Below the pieces are notes generated by a model. It did no database searches. It saw only the letters and a list, made by a program, of their open reading frames with translations, and was not told the origin of the DNA. A stretch of DNA of 61,885 nt, taken from positions 1,662,143 through 1,724,027 of the forward strand of contig LS999826.1 of NCBI GenBank assembly GCA_900537185.1. The letters run 5' to 3'. This stretch comes from Cytophagales bacterium Alg240-R148 (GTDB lineage: Bacteria; Bacteroidota; Bacteroidia; Cytophagales; Cyclobacteriaceae). Of the stretch, positions 51,329 through 61,407 are shown piece by piece. Each line of letters begins with the position of its first letter. Within the stretch, counting starts at the first letter, position 1. Made by a program: the position numbers and the translations under genes.

Positions 51329-54300
51329 ATGAATAAGATTTTACATCAAGTCCGGCAGAGCTTTGTTCTTCTGGCCCTATTGTTAATAACTACAATAGGT
51401 TTTTCACAGCAAGCTACCTTCCAGGATGGTGTTCGGCAGGGGCAGGTGAAGGTGAAGTTTGCACCTACCATGACCAATATTCTACAGACCACTACGGTTC
51501 ATGCAGGAGAACGGTTGTCAACTGGGCTGTCAGCTTTTGATGCAGTAGTGGAGCAAACCACTGCTACGAATATGAAAAGGTTATTCCCTTATAATCAGAA
51601 AAACGAGCACAAATTGATAAAGCATGGCTTGCACTTGTGGTATGTAATTGATGTTAGTGAAGAGGCTGACCCAGCGAAAGTTGCTGCAATTTACGAGGCA
51701 TTGAGCGAAGTAGAGGTTGCAGAGGTGTCTAGGCAAAAAGTACTTGCCCCTTACACGGTTGAACCTTATAAAAATAAGGCTAGCACTAATTCAACCAGCC
51801 CTTTTAACGATCCTTTGTTACCGGATCAATGGCATTATCAAAATAACAGAACAGGGGATTTTTCTGGGTCGGATGCCAATGTATTCGAAGCATGGGAATC
51901 CACTGTAGGTGCAGCAGATATAATTGTTTCTGTTCACGATCAAGGCGCTGATGTAGCGCATGAAGATTTGGCTGCCAACATGTGGGTAAATACAGTTGAA
52001 CTAAACGGTGTTGAAGGTGTTGATGACGATAACAATGGTTATATAGATGATGTCCATGGTTTTAACTTTGATAAAGGAAATGGATTAATAGATGCGCAGT
52101 CCCATGGAACCCATGTTGCAGGGACAATTGCTGCAGTAAACAACAATGGCATTGGTGTTGCAGGTGTTGCTGGTGGAGATGGTACCAATGCAGGTGCAAA
52201 AATTATGTCTTTGCAAGTAATGGGCGGAGGTTCTATTGAAAATTCCTTCATCTATGCAGCAGATAATGGGGCTGTTATTTCTCAAAACAGCTGGGGGTAT
52301 ACATCACCAGGATATTATGATCAATCCGTATTGGACGCTATAGATTATTTTATTGCAGAGGCAGGGAATTATCCTGGGAGCCCAATGACTGGTGGAATTG
52401 TGGTATTTGCTGCTGGTAATAGCGCTACAGATTTAGAAATGTACCCTGGTTTTTATGCGCCTACTTTGGCGGTAGCTTCTACAGGACCTACAGGTGCAAA
52501 AGCTTATTATTCTAATTTTGGCTCTTGGGTCGATGTTTCGGCTCCAGGAGGAGATACAAATAGCGGAGCCGAAAATGGCGTGTTAAGTTTGGCACCAGGC
52601 AATAGTTATGCTTGGATGCAGGGTACTTCCATGGCTTGTCCTCATGTATCTGGTATTGCAGCACTTGTGTTGGCCAATAGAAATGGAGAAATGACGGCAG
52701 AGGATCTACGCCTTAAATTGGAAACAGGCATTAGTGATGTGTATGCCAATAATCCAGATTATTCTGGTCAAATGGGAACTGGAAGCATTGATGCCGCTAT
52801 GGCAATTGCTAATGACCAAGGAATTGCACCAGATGCAATCACAGACCTAACAATAACAGGGGTGGCACAAGAATTTGCTAGTGTATCCTTTACAATACCC
52901 AATGATACCGACGATTCAACACCTGTTTCGTTTAAAGTTTATTACGCCACATATCCAATAGACGCTTCTAATTACAAGGAGTCGGACTATAGTTCTATGG
53001 TTAATGAATCTGCTGTTGGCGACTTAGTAAATCATGATGTTAACAATTTATTTGGATTAACAGAATACTTTTTTGTGGTAACTGCTTTGGATAGATGGGG
53101 CAACGAATCGGTATTGTCCAATGTTGTTTCGGCAACAACCAATACAGGGCCAGCATTGAGAATTGATGACAATAGTTTGTCCATAACCATGGACTATGAT
53201 GTTAATACTGGGGTGGTTTCCCATCCAATTACTATTTATAATGATGCAGATGGATTGCTTCGATGGAACCACATGATGCGGCATAAATCAACAGCATTGT
53301 CTTATAATGCTGCGGGTATTGCATACCCTGTTGTAAATTCGCTCAAGTCTAAATTTGATGCCAATATTAAATTATTTGAAGTAAAAGAGTCTAATCCTGT
53401 AAGAGGAGAAGAAGAAGTGGCTGTTGCGGCATTTACAAAAATTGAAAAAAGACATGCCAACAGTATTGCCTATGTAATAGGAGAAAACGATACATCGTTT
53501 ACAAATTCGGCAGCAACTAGATTTTTTGTAGACAATGCCGAAGGATTTAATTTGACCCAAGTACAGATGTATACCAACCATGATCCCGCCACGGGGCCTA
53601 TGGTGGTAGAGGTTTATAAAGGAGATGATTTATCTAAAAAAAACCTGGTTTATGCCCAAGAACAATTGGGGTGGGGGCATTACGCCACTTGGTCCAATGT
53701 GTATTTGGACGAGCAGTTGTTCTTTGAAAATGGCACTACTTTTTGGGTTGTTTTCCACGTGCCATCTGGCAACCTTTACCCGCTTGGTATTGGTTGGGAA
53801 AATGAAGGGTCCGGTTCAGACAATAGCCTGATGTCCATCGATATGGGAGCGACGTGGGATAAGTTAGGTACGATGATGGGAGACGATAATTACGCTTGGT
53901 CCACAGTAGCAGTGAGTGAAAACGCTTATTTAGGAGAATATTTGACTCTGATGCCAGCAAATGGTGAAGTAACAGGACTGGGAAATGGTACAACAACATT
54001 AAGTGCGGATGGGGCTTCGCTTATCAATGGTTCTTATCAGTCCAATGTGATAATTACTTCCAACGATGCTTCCAACCAAGAAGTTAGGTTACCAGTAACA
54101 TTGAATGTCACAGGGCAAACCCACAATGTTACAGTTCCTACCGTACTAGATTTTGGATCAACATTTGAAGGAACAGAATCAACCGTTGAATTTGTTGTTG
54201 CCAATAATGGTTTGGGCAATTATAACGCTTTGGCGACATGGTCTGGTGGATGGACAATTAGTGACCCACAATTTACATTAGCTCCTTGGCCGTTGGGTGC

Positions 54301-57300
54301 ACCCAGCCAAATAAAAGCCAAAGAAGAATATACGATGGGTATAATCTTTAAACCTACTACCATTGGACCCGTTAATGCTACTTTAACCATAACAGATGGT
54401 GTTACAGATTACACCATTGCATTGTATGGTGTAGGTACGGAGACTTCAGAAATGACCATTAGCCCGCAGGCTCAAACCATTTCTGGGTTGACCATAGGAG
54501 ATGGAGTAAATGCATCCGTTACAGTTGAAAATACTGGAGGATATCCTTTGGAATATTTTATTCCCGGATATGATGAAAAAGGAATAAGCGACAATTGGCC
54601 AACCGAATACCATTCTTACGGGTACAACATTGTATCGAGTGATGTATCAGAGGCAGATCCAATTGCTTACGACTTTATTGATATTTCAGCTACGGGAGTT
54701 GAAATCACTGATATCGTTAAAAACAGGCACGATTGGGCCACGGTTGACATGGGTTTTAATTTCCCATATTACAATGATGTTTTTGATACGTTGTATGTAG
54801 GCTGGGCAGGCTTTACCGCTTTTAGTGATTCTGTTCGAGCGGGTAATGAGCCTTCTCCTAGAAATAATCCTACTACACCTAGAGGGTATATTTCACCTTG
54901 GGGCAATTTTATTGACTATTCACAAGGCACTCAGGTGCACTATGAGGTTATGCCAGACCGTTTGATAGTTCAATGGACAAATGCGTGGGACCAAATAGCC
55001 ACCTATTCTACTGTTCAAATGGTTTTATTTCCAAATGGGAATATCCGTTTTTACTACCCGAATATTAACATTGATCTTAATTATTCTAGTATTATGATCA
55101 ATAGTTATGATCGAGATGACCCGGTTGTAGTTTCAGGATTTTACAAAAATAGAAATTTACCTTATGATTTAGCTTGGAAAACTCAATTTGCCTTAGGGTT
55201 TGACTATCCTGGCCCTGATATTATTACCAATGTTTCAAACGGTTCGGGTATTTTAATGCCTGGAGAAATGGCAACTATTGATGTTACAATGGTTACAGAT
55301 GATTTGGTGGAGGGAACTACCAACCGATACCTTAATATTATTGGAAATGATCCAGCCAACTTCCAGCAAAGCGCATTAATGGCTTTGGATATTACCGCTG
55401 GAGGAATGCCAACGCCAATTGTTTCAACTGACACTGTGGCATTTGGAAATGTATTTCAAAATGCCATTGCTTCTGTGCCATTTACTATTAAGAATTCTGG
55501 TACGGCCAATGTGGAAGTCACGAGCATGACATGGGTAAATAATTCCTTTTCCATGACTGGTTCTTCTCCGAATTCTATAGCTTCTGGATTATACGACCAA
55601 TACAGCATAGAAATGCCAACCGCAACACTTGCTGCTTCTTTAGAAGATTGGTTGGCCATTGATTATGCAGACGGTGCCCAAGATACCATTTATGTTACTG
55701 GTGCGGTAGTAGATGCACCGGGCATTAATGTAGATTTATCTTTGCTTCAAGAGACCCTGGCCCATGGCGATACGCTAATGAGTGAATTAACCATTGAAAA
55801 TACCGGGCTAGCAGATTTGGAAGCGGTAGTAGTGGGCAAACAATGGATGACTTTTGACGAAGCAGTAGCACCATCTGGAATGCAAGAGTCCCATGACTCT
55901 TATGCCTATGAAACTTATTCAGATGGTAGCAACTACCAATGGGTGGACATTAGAGAAACAGGTACAAAATTACCAGCGCTTGAGTGGGACGATGCTTGGT
56001 TTACCAAAGAATCTTATTGGCGAACAATTGACTTGCCTTTTCCTGTGGAGTTTTATGGTGAAACCTTCGACTACATAAGAATAGCAGAAAATGGGGTGTT
56101 AACATTTGAAGACATGAGCACCTTAGTAGATGGAGGTATGGTGCTTCCAAGAGAATGGATGCCAACAGACGAGACCTATGAAGGAGGGTTTATATTTCCT
56201 TATTGGTCTTTTGCAACCATTGGAGCCCCTCATATACCGGAAAACGAACAAGGTATATTTTATCAATTTTACGATGAAAAAATTATTATTTCTTGGGAAT
56301 ACCTTGTCAACTGGTTTGGTGGTATGGGAGATCCTATATCGGCTCAGGTTATATTGTACAATAATGGTACAATGAAATTCCAATACAAAGTAAACGGAAC
56401 AATTGGAGATTTAACCTCTGCAAGTTCCTCAATTGGGTTGCAAAATAGAGACCATTCGGATTATACTGCTATATCTCAAAATGCAGCTGTATCCCATGGC
56501 CAAGGTTTGGCTTACATTATTAAGCCTGCCGAAAAACATGTAATTACTCCAGGTTCTGTAGTAACAGGAGAAATTAAGTTAGATGCAAGAAATATCTATG
56601 GTGGTGTTTACAACGATATGCTAAGTATCCAAACAAACGTTCCAGGAAGTGAAAACTTAGATAAACCTGTGGAGCTTACAGTAACAGGAGATGCAATTTA
56701 TAGCTTACAAGATATCGATAGTGTCGATTTTGGAACAATGATTGTGAAATTGGATGAATGGGGCAACCCGCAAGCACAAGGTATGCCGATTCAAATAGCG
56801 AATACCGGTGCAGCTGCGTTGGATATTACCTGGATGGCTAGAAAAACAGAGCTCGTATGGCCAGAAATAGCACAGTCTACATTGCAAGTATATGTGGAGT
56901 GTCCTCCAAATGACCCATGGTGTTGGGGTGGCTGGACCGATATTGAAAATATATTTTCACCGTGGGCTTGGCCAGCTCCAGAAGGGTATTCTATTCTACC
57001 AAATGAATCTATGGAGTTTAATGTGGCATTTAAGGCAAATGCTCCAGGAATGGTTCGAGATACATTTTTGATCACCACCAATGTAGGAGAAAAAATGTTC
57101 ATTATTAAGGCCAATGCCATATTGCCTCCTGTATTAAATATTGACGATTCAGGAGTTGAAGAAGTAATGAATGAAATGACGGAGACTACCAATCATTCTA
57201 TAGCTTTTGACAATTTAGCAGGCGCTTCTGATCTAAGCTATGAAATTGGTGTGGAGTACAGCAGAATAACACCAACTTCTGTTAATACCAACGAAGCGGT

Positions 57301-58906
57301 GGCTGGTTCTGGGGGTTCTCCCAAATTAAACGGTTCCGGAACTTCAGGAATTGTTGGAGGAATAACCACTAATGGAACTTATAATAGAACATTACAGCAT
57401 GGAACTGAAACAGTGCCAACAACCCACTTGGGTACTGGTGGACAATCTTCTTTCAGTGCTGCCACTTTGTATAATACAGGAGACAGCGGGTTTAATCTTT
57501 CGCATGTTGAATCTTGGTTTAGAGTGGAGGGAGAATTGGACGCTACTATTACATTAGAGGTAAGGGCAGGAGGAACCAATATATCGGATGCAGCTACAAT
57601 AGCAACTGGATCAATAACGTTAGAGGAGGCTAGCCAAGACGATGAAGGTTCCTGGAGAATTTTTGAATTGGATGAAGTTGTATTGTTGTATCCAAATGAA
57701 GATTTTTATGTAATTATCACGTATCCTTTTGGGATTCAATTTCCTCAAGGTACAGTGGAAGATTTTGAAACCGCACCTGGTCGTTATTTCTATAAAGACC
57801 AAGGCAATTGGTTTGACTTGCAAGAATCTTCATTTAGCAATGCGCAATGGTTGATGTTTGCAGCAGAAGAAACACCAGTATCTACAGAGTGGATAACTTT
57901 AACCAGTCCAACAAATGGTGTTTTATCCGCAGGTGAAGCATCTGCCATTGATTTTATGATAGAAGGTGCCATTGCTCAAAGAGGGGACCAAATTGCCCAT
58001 ATTGTTTTTAATTCGGATGACTTGAAAAAACCAGTTAGCCGCATTCCTGTATCCTTACACATGAACGACGCACCGGTATTCTCCAATGCAGAATTGAATT
58101 ATATGGTAGCAGAAGGGGAAACGCTCATGATAGAATTAGATGTAATGGATATGGAGGGCAATGCTTTTACTGTGGACCCTATGTCTGCTTATGAAGGTGT
58201 TACTTCTTTGTTAAATGAAAATGAATTTACAATCGAATATATTCCGGACTTTGGTGAGGAAGGAACCCATGAGTTTGCTTTTGTGGCAACTGATGCTTAC
58301 AACGCTTCAAGAGAAATAACAATTGTGGTGGAAGTAGCGCATTCTAATCAAGCACCTGTTTTCACTGATCCAACCATTATTTTTGAGTATGGTAGAATCC
58401 AAACCTATACGGAGCATGATTTTGCCGAGTTTTTTACGGACCCTGATGGTGATAACATGACTTATTCGGTAGTTAGCTCTGATGAGGAGATTGCAGAAGT
58501 TTATGGATCGGATGATAAGTTTGTAGTTAGAACAATGGCAATGGGAGAAGCTTCTTTGATATTAACAGCAACAGATGTATATGGCGCAACCACAATTGAA
58601 GAGGTAGCGGTTAATGTTTCTGCGTTAGTATTGGGTACTTCTGATGATTTGACCAATGCAAAACTGAAAGTTTATCCTAATCCAACTGTTTCAACTGTTA
58701 ATGTGAGCATTCATGAAGAATGGTCTGGACTTGTTCAAGTTCAAGTACTTGATTTGGCTGGAAGAGTGTACCAAGAAGAAGAATTTAATGTGGGTATGAA
58801 TGACGGTTTGTTAGAGGTGGATATGTCAAAATTGAACCCAGGGCTTTATCTACTTAAAGTGTCTAACGGTTCAGATTCGGATCATATTACAATTATTAAA
58901 CAATAG
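51329..58906 (+). CDS. Giant S8 subtilase with T9SS C-terminal domain
   Basis: 2525 residues with a signal peptide ending 'TTIGFSQ'. The subtilisin domain (about 165-495) has the S8 triad in order: Asp204 ('VSVHDQGADVAH'), His259 ('SHGTHVAGTIAA') and Ser434 ('GTSMACPHVSG'), with the Asn region 'AAGNSATD'. The following ~1900 residues are beta-rich: fibronectin-III-like, choice-of-anchor-D ('LDFGSTFEGTESTVEFVVAN') and cadherin-like pieces ('DPDGDNMTYSVV'). The end ('KLKVYPNPTVSTVNVSIHEE' ... 'GLYLLKVSNG') is a type A T9SS sorting domain. It is secreted across the outer membrane and probably surface-retained. Confidence 0.95.
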   Translation: MNKILHQVRQSFVLLALLLITTIGFSQQATFQDGVRQGQVKVKFAPTMTNILQTTTVHAGERLSTGLSAFDAVVEQTTATNMKRLFPYNQKNEHKLIKHGLHLWYVIDVSEEADPAKVAAIYEALSEVEVAEVSRQKVLAPYTVEPYKNKASTNSTSPFNDPLLPDQWHYQNNRTGDFSGSDANVFEAWESTVGAADIIVSVHDQGADVAHEDLAANMWVNTVELNGVEGVDDDNNGYIDDVHGFNFDKGNGLIDAQSHGTHVAGTIAAVNNNGIGVAGVAGGDGTNAGAKIMSLQVMGGGSIENSFIYAADNGAVISQNSWGYTSPGYYDQSVLDAIDYFIAEAGNYPGSPMTGGIVVFAAGNSATDLEMYPGFYAPTLAVASTGPTGAKAYYSNFGSWVDVSAPGGDTNSGAENGVLSLAPGNSYAWMQGTSMACPHVSGIAALVLANRNGEMTAEDLRLKLETGISDVYANNPDYSGQMGTGSIDAAMAIANDQGIAPDAITDLTITGVAQEFASVSFTIPNDTDDSTPVSFKVYYATYPIDASNYKESDYSSMVNESAVGDLVNHDVNNLFGLTEYFFVVTALDRWGNESVLSNVVSATTNTGPALRIDDNSLSITMDYDVNTGVVSHPITIYNDADGLLRWNHMMRHKSTALSYNAAGIAYPVVNSLKSKFDANIKLFEVKESNPVRGEEEVAVAAFTKIEKRHANSIAYVIGENDTSFTNSAATRFFVDNAEGFNLTQVQMYTNHDPATGPMVVEVYKGDDLSKKNLVYAQEQLGWGHYATWSNVYLDEQLFFENGTTFWVVFHVPSGNLYPLGIGWENEGSGSDNSLMSIDMGATWDKLGTMMGDDNYAWSTVAVSENAYLGEYLTLMPANGEVTGLGNGTTTLSADGASLINGSYQSNVIITSNDASNQEVRLPVTLNVTGQTHNVTVPTVLDFGSTFEGTESTVEFVVANNGLGNYNALATWSGGWTISDPQFTLAPWPLGAPSQIKAKEEYTMGIIFKPTTIGPVNATLTITDGVTDYTIALYGVGTETSEMTISPQAQTISGLTIGDGVNASVTVENTGGYPLEYFIPGYDEKGISDNWPTEYHSYGYNIVSSDVSEADPIAYDFIDISATGVEITDIVKNRHDWATVDMGFNFPYYNDVFDTLYVGWAGFTAFSDSVRAGNEPSPRNNPTTPRGYISPWGNFIDYSQGTQVHYEVMPDRLIVQWTNAWDQIATYSTVQMVLFPNGNIRFYYPNINIDLNYSSIMINSYDRDDPVVVSGFYKNRNLPYDLAWKTQFALGFDYPGPDIITNVSNGSGILMPGEMATIDVTMVTDDLVEGTTNRYLNIIGNDPANFQQSALMALDITAGGMPTPIVSTDTVAFGNVFQNAIASVPFTIKNSGTANVEVTSMTWVNNSFSMTGSSPNSIASGLYDQYSIEMPTATLAASLEDWLAIDYADGAQDTIYVTGAVVDAPGINVDLSLLQETLAHGDTLMSELTIENTGLADLEAVVVGKQWMTFDEAVAPSGMQESHDSYAYETYSDGSNYQWVDIRETGTKLPALEWDDAWFTKESYWRTIDLPFPVEFYGETFDYIRIAENGVLTFEDMSTLVDGGMVLPREWMPTDETYEGGFIFPYWSFATIGAPHIPENEQGIFYQFYDEKIIISWEYLVNWFGGMGDPISAQVILYNNGTMKFQYKVNGTIGDLTSASSSIGLQNRDHSDYTAISQNAAVSHGQGLAYIIKPAEKHVITPGSVVTGEIKLDARNIYGGVYNDMLSIQTNVPGSENLDKPVELTVTGDAIYSLQDIDSVDFGTMIVKLDEWGNPQAQGMPIQIANTGAAALDITWMARKTELVWPEIAQSTLQVYVECPPNDPWCWGGWTDIENIFSPWAWPAPEGYSILPNESMEFNVAFKANAPGMVRDTFLITTNVGEKMFIIKANAILPPVLNIDDSGVEEVMNEMTETTNHSIAFDNLAGASDLSYEIGVEYSRITPTSVNTNEAVAGSGGSPKLNGSGTSGIVGGITTNGTYNRTLQHGTETVPTTHLGTGGQSSFSAATLYNTGDSGFNLSHVESWFRVEGELDATITLEVRAGGTNISDAATIATGSITLEEASQDDEGSWRIFELDEVVLLYPNEDFYVIITYPFGIQFPQGTVEDFETAPGRYFYKDQGNWFDLQESSFSNAQWLMFAAEETPVSTEWITLTSPTNGVLSAGEASAIDFMIEGAIAQRGDQIAHIVFNSDDLKKPVSRIPVSLHMNDAPVFSNAELNYMVAEGETLMIELDVMDMEGNAFTVDPMSAYEGVTSLLNENEFTIEYIPDFGEEGTHEFAFVATDAYNASREITIVVEVAHSNQAPVFTDPTIIFEYGRIQTYTEHDFAEFFTDPDGDNMTYSVVSSDEEIAEVYGSDDKFVVRTMAMGEASLILTATDVYGATTIEEVAVNVSALVLGTSDDLTNAKLKVYPNPTVSTVNVSIHEEWSGLVQVQVLDLAGRVYQEEEFNVGMNDGLLEVDMSKLNPGLYLLKVSNGSDSDHITIIKQ

Positions 58907-58912
58907 ACTTTT

Positions 58913-58937
58913 CAGGAGCCTTTAAATCGGGCTCCTG
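58913..58937 (+). terminator. Hairpin after the subtilase gene
   Basis: CAGGAGCC and GGCTCCTG form an eight-base stem with a nine-base loop, seven bases after the stop. The T tract is weak, so this may be an attenuating hairpin before the small lipoprotein gene. Confidence 0.5.
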
Positions 58938-58960
58938 ATTTAATATTTAAGAAAAAAAAT

Positions 58961-59425
58961 ATGAAAAGTATATATAACAAAGCAATTATCCTGCTTCTTT
59001 TAATTAGTGCAATAGCATGTAAAAAGGATGCTGCAATTGATTTTGAACAAAAAATAAGAGAGAATTTGGCATCAAAGTGGGTGGTTTCAAATGTATTCTA
59101 TGATGGAGATGGACTGCCAAACCCAATTAATGACTTTTTGGGATTTTCAATACAATTTGATGCCAACCATCAATACCAAACCCAAAATTCGGCAAATTAT
59201 GGCCCGTTTTCAACACTACAGTCTGGCAATTGGTCTTTTGTGGGAGAGCTAACAGATTCAAATTACCAAATAAAAAGAGAAGAAGATGGCCTGATCATCG
59301 ATGTGCGTATTTCAGAAAATGATTTGATATTAACTTTTAACTTTATTGACTCAGACAAGGATGGCCACCATGATAGCCGCTTAGAAAGTGTGGATGGTCA
59401 GTGGACTTTTGAGTTTAAAAGGTAG
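58961..59425 (+). CDS. Lipocalin-like lipoprotein
   Basis: 154 residues with a lipobox 'LISAIACKKD' (Cys20). The mature domain reads 'ASKWVVSNVFYDGDGLPNPI', 'NPINDFLGFSIQFDANHQYQ', 'GNWSFVGELTDSNYQIKRE' and 'GQWTFEFKR', a lipocalin-like sheet of the type common in Bacteroidota lipoproteins. It follows the subtilase by 54 bases in the same direction; the hairpin between them may uncouple the two. Confidence 0.8.
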   Translation: MKSIYNKAIILLLLISAIACKKDAAIDFEQKIRENLASKWVVSNVFYDGDGLPNPINDFLGFSIQFDANHQYQTQNSANYGPFSTLQSGNWSFVGELTDSNYQIKREEDGLIIDVRISENDLILTFNFIDSDKDGHHDSRLESVDGQWTFEFKR

Positions 59426-59453
59426 ATTGAATAAAATTTTTTTGTTTTTAAAA

Positions 59454-59486
59454 GAGGCAGGAAACACATGTTTTCGGCCTTTTTTT
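59454..59486 (+). terminator. Terminator after the lipocalin-like gene
   Basis: GAGGCAGGAAACACA pairs imperfectly with TGTTTTCGGCCT, followed by seven T. It is 28 bases past the stop codon. Confidence 0.6.
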
Positions 59487-59635
59487 CTCAAATACTATTT
59501 ACTTTCCAAACGTCTATCAAGTGATTCAAAGGAATAGTTTTAAATAGTCGTTCATTTGCTAATGTTTTTGATAAAATATCGATTTATTTTTTGATTGTGC
59601 GGTGTTCGTTTTGTTTTACCTGACTACCAAGAGAA

Positions 59636-60079
59636 CTAATATATATTTTTAATAGTAAATTTGGTTCCATTGTAAACGCATTCTTCTCCGACGGATTTAC
59701 CATCCAAACATTTGTAAAGTGGTGCCAACATAGAAACTCCAACAAATTGCTTGTCATCATACTCAAAAGGAGAAATTGAAGTTGCGATGATTAGATATAC
59801 ATGATTCGTTTCAACAATAGCTCCTAATTCGATAACGGACGTGTTTTTGAAACTTAATTGTTTAATTGTTTTAATGGTCTTCTCAATTATTTGAGCTTGT
59901 GAAGCTAGTTTTATAGAGATTTCATTTCTAGCATTTTCTTGTGACGCATCGCCAATATCTAAAACCTGATCACAGGCGCGACCAGTTCCACATAAATAGT
60001 CAGAATAATTCAAATCTGTTCGTCCGATTTTTTCCAGTTCCCGCGTGATTATATGTTTTTTTATTTTTTGTTTATCCAT
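59636..60079 (-). CDS. GreA/GreB C-terminal-domain protein
   Basis: 147 residues. The last 80 residues match the GreA/GreB C-terminal domain ('SVIELGAIVETNHVYLIIA', 'GVSMLAPLYKCLDGKSVGEE'), which binds RNA polymerase in transcription elongation factors. The N-terminal half ('MDKQKIKKHIITRELEKIGR') is helical like the Gre coiled coil but shorter. Stand-alone Gre-like proteins in Bacteroidota often serve stress or growth roles. Conserved Cys are absent. Confidence 0.7.
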   Translation of the reverse strand: MDKQKIKKHIITRELEKIGRTDLNYSDYLCGTGRACDQVLDIGDASQENARNEISIKLASQAQIIEKTIKTIKQLSFKNTSVIELGAIVETNHVYLIIATSISPFEYDDKQFVGVSMLAPLYKCLDGKSVGEECVYNGTKFTIKNIY

Positions 60080-60100
60080 TTTAATCCAACCTTACGCTGC

Positions 60101-60382
60101 TCAATTTTCCTCAACGTACCTCAGCTTGCATTTCGAGCATGTGTTATAATCATTATGCTCCACAAGAGAAATATCTTTTAAATATTTATCGGCATAATCT
60201 TGAATCCAACCTCTTTCGTTATCTGGATGATTTATATCAAGCCCATAATTTTTTATGGCTTTATAAAATTGCCCACCATATTCCTGCCTTCCCCAACAAT
60301 TAGGACATATTCCTTTTGGGGCCTTATCTTGGTTGTTCTTTTCCTTTTTTAAATAGCTGATTATGTTGTCTACAATATTCAT
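60101..60382 (-). CDS. Small zinc-ribbon-like protein
   Basis: 93 residues with two CxxC motifs, 'GICPNCWGRQEYGG' and 'TCSKCKLRYVEEN', separated by about 50 residues, as in small zinc ribbons. It has no signal peptide and is probably cytoplasmic. It lies 21 bases upstream of the GreA/GreB-like gene, so the pair may act together; inference. Confidence 0.7.
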   Translation of the reverse strand: MNIVDNIISYLKKEKNNQDKAPKGICPNCWGRQEYGGQFYKAIKNYGLDINHPDNERGWIQDYADKYLKDISLVEHNDYNTCSKCKLRYVEEN

Positions 60383-60524
60383 TTTTCTTTGTTTTAATTA
60401 CACTTCATAACTCAATTTAAGAAAAATTGTTTATTCAGTTATTACCCTTTCTATAACAGGCAGCATTCGCTGTATTTTAATGAACAAACTGTTAACTTAT
60501 TTTTTAGGGCGATACACCATTTAA

Positions 60525-60690
60525 AAACAGGTCCCTGGGCCACCCCAGAAAAACACCAAACCCCAAATAAAAGCAACCCCACCACTAATAAATCGAACCA
60601 AAGTAACGAAACTAAAAACAACCAACATACCCATCTTCCCTCAAGCCTCTAGAAATTGAAAACCAGCCCGCAATTTAACTTTTATTGATG
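60525..60690 (+). repeat. Partial repeat copy R7 (D end, E, B)
   Basis: The invariant 'ccctgggccaccccag' of module D (60531-60546) is followed by E (60550-60625) and a short B (60628-60680). Module C is missing. It directly precedes copy R8, so two copies lie in tandem here as at 48 kb. Confidence 0.75.
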
Positions 60691-60691
60691 T

Positions 60692-61405
60692 TTATGTTTC
60701 ATAGCTTTTGGATGCATTTAAGCTGTTCCGTTATTTGCTGGGTAGGATTGATAAATTCTTATATTTCACATTCTTAGTTTTTTTCGGTTTTGTTAAATGA
60801 ATGTAGTCTCAATATTCTTCTATTTTGTTTCCTTTTTCTCGCCTTTCACATCCCACATGCTCGCCCAATTGGCACCGCCAATTGTCGTGGATGGACAAAA
60901 ACGAAACAAAAAAACATTTCCAATTTAATTAGCCCACGGCTTGCCCCATGGCATCCTCCGCTCAAGCCAGCCCCGGCAGCAACACACCCATCTTCCCTCA
61001 AGCCTCTAGAAATAGAAAACCAGCCCGCGATTTAATCCAAAAATTGTAATAAGAATTGCAAAAATGAGAATCAACCCAATTTCCGACCTCTTTTAAATGG
61101 CGTCAAGAAAATACGGCTAAGTTTTGACGGTATTGAAATCCAGATGTCTGAGCAGGGTAGGCCCTGCGCAGGAGTGCGAGTTCCTGGATTTCCAGATTGC
61201 AACAAGCCGTATTTTTAGCCATTTAAAAGCAGTCTTGATTTTTTGCTTGCATCCCACAATCCTCGCTCGATAGGCACCGCCTATCGCCGTATCAAGAAAA
61301 AAGCAAAAACAGGTCCCTGGGCCACCCCAGAAAAACACCAAACCCCAAATAAAAGAAAAACCATAGCTAATAAATCGAACCAAAAAAACCGAAACTAAAA
61401 ACAAA
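60692..61405 (+). repeat. Modular dispersed repeat, copy R8 (Z-A-B-C-D-E)
   Basis: Z (60692-60845), A (60847-60905), B (60918-61080), C (61085-61236), D (61237-61335) and E (61338-61405). C arms: GAAATCCAG (61135-61143) with CTGGATTTC (61184-61192). D contains CGATAGGC-ACC-GCCTATCG, paired differently from copies with CAATTGGC arms. E ends three bases before the stop codon of the methyltransferase gene at 61408. Confidence 0.9.
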
Positions 61406-61407
61406 AA

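Noticed and set aside
51717-57972. Many 60-130 codon frames inside the subtilase gene
   Set aside because: Shadows of the 2525-residue gene; no independent start context or family match.
61117-61404. A 95-codon minus-strand frame in copy R8
   Set aside because: It overlaps modules C, D and E and has no counterpart in other copies.
331-61405. The modular repeat as an insertion sequence or MITE
   Set aside because: No terminal inverted repeats or constant target duplication were found at copy ends, and module order varies. A mobile origin remains possible but not as a simple MITE.
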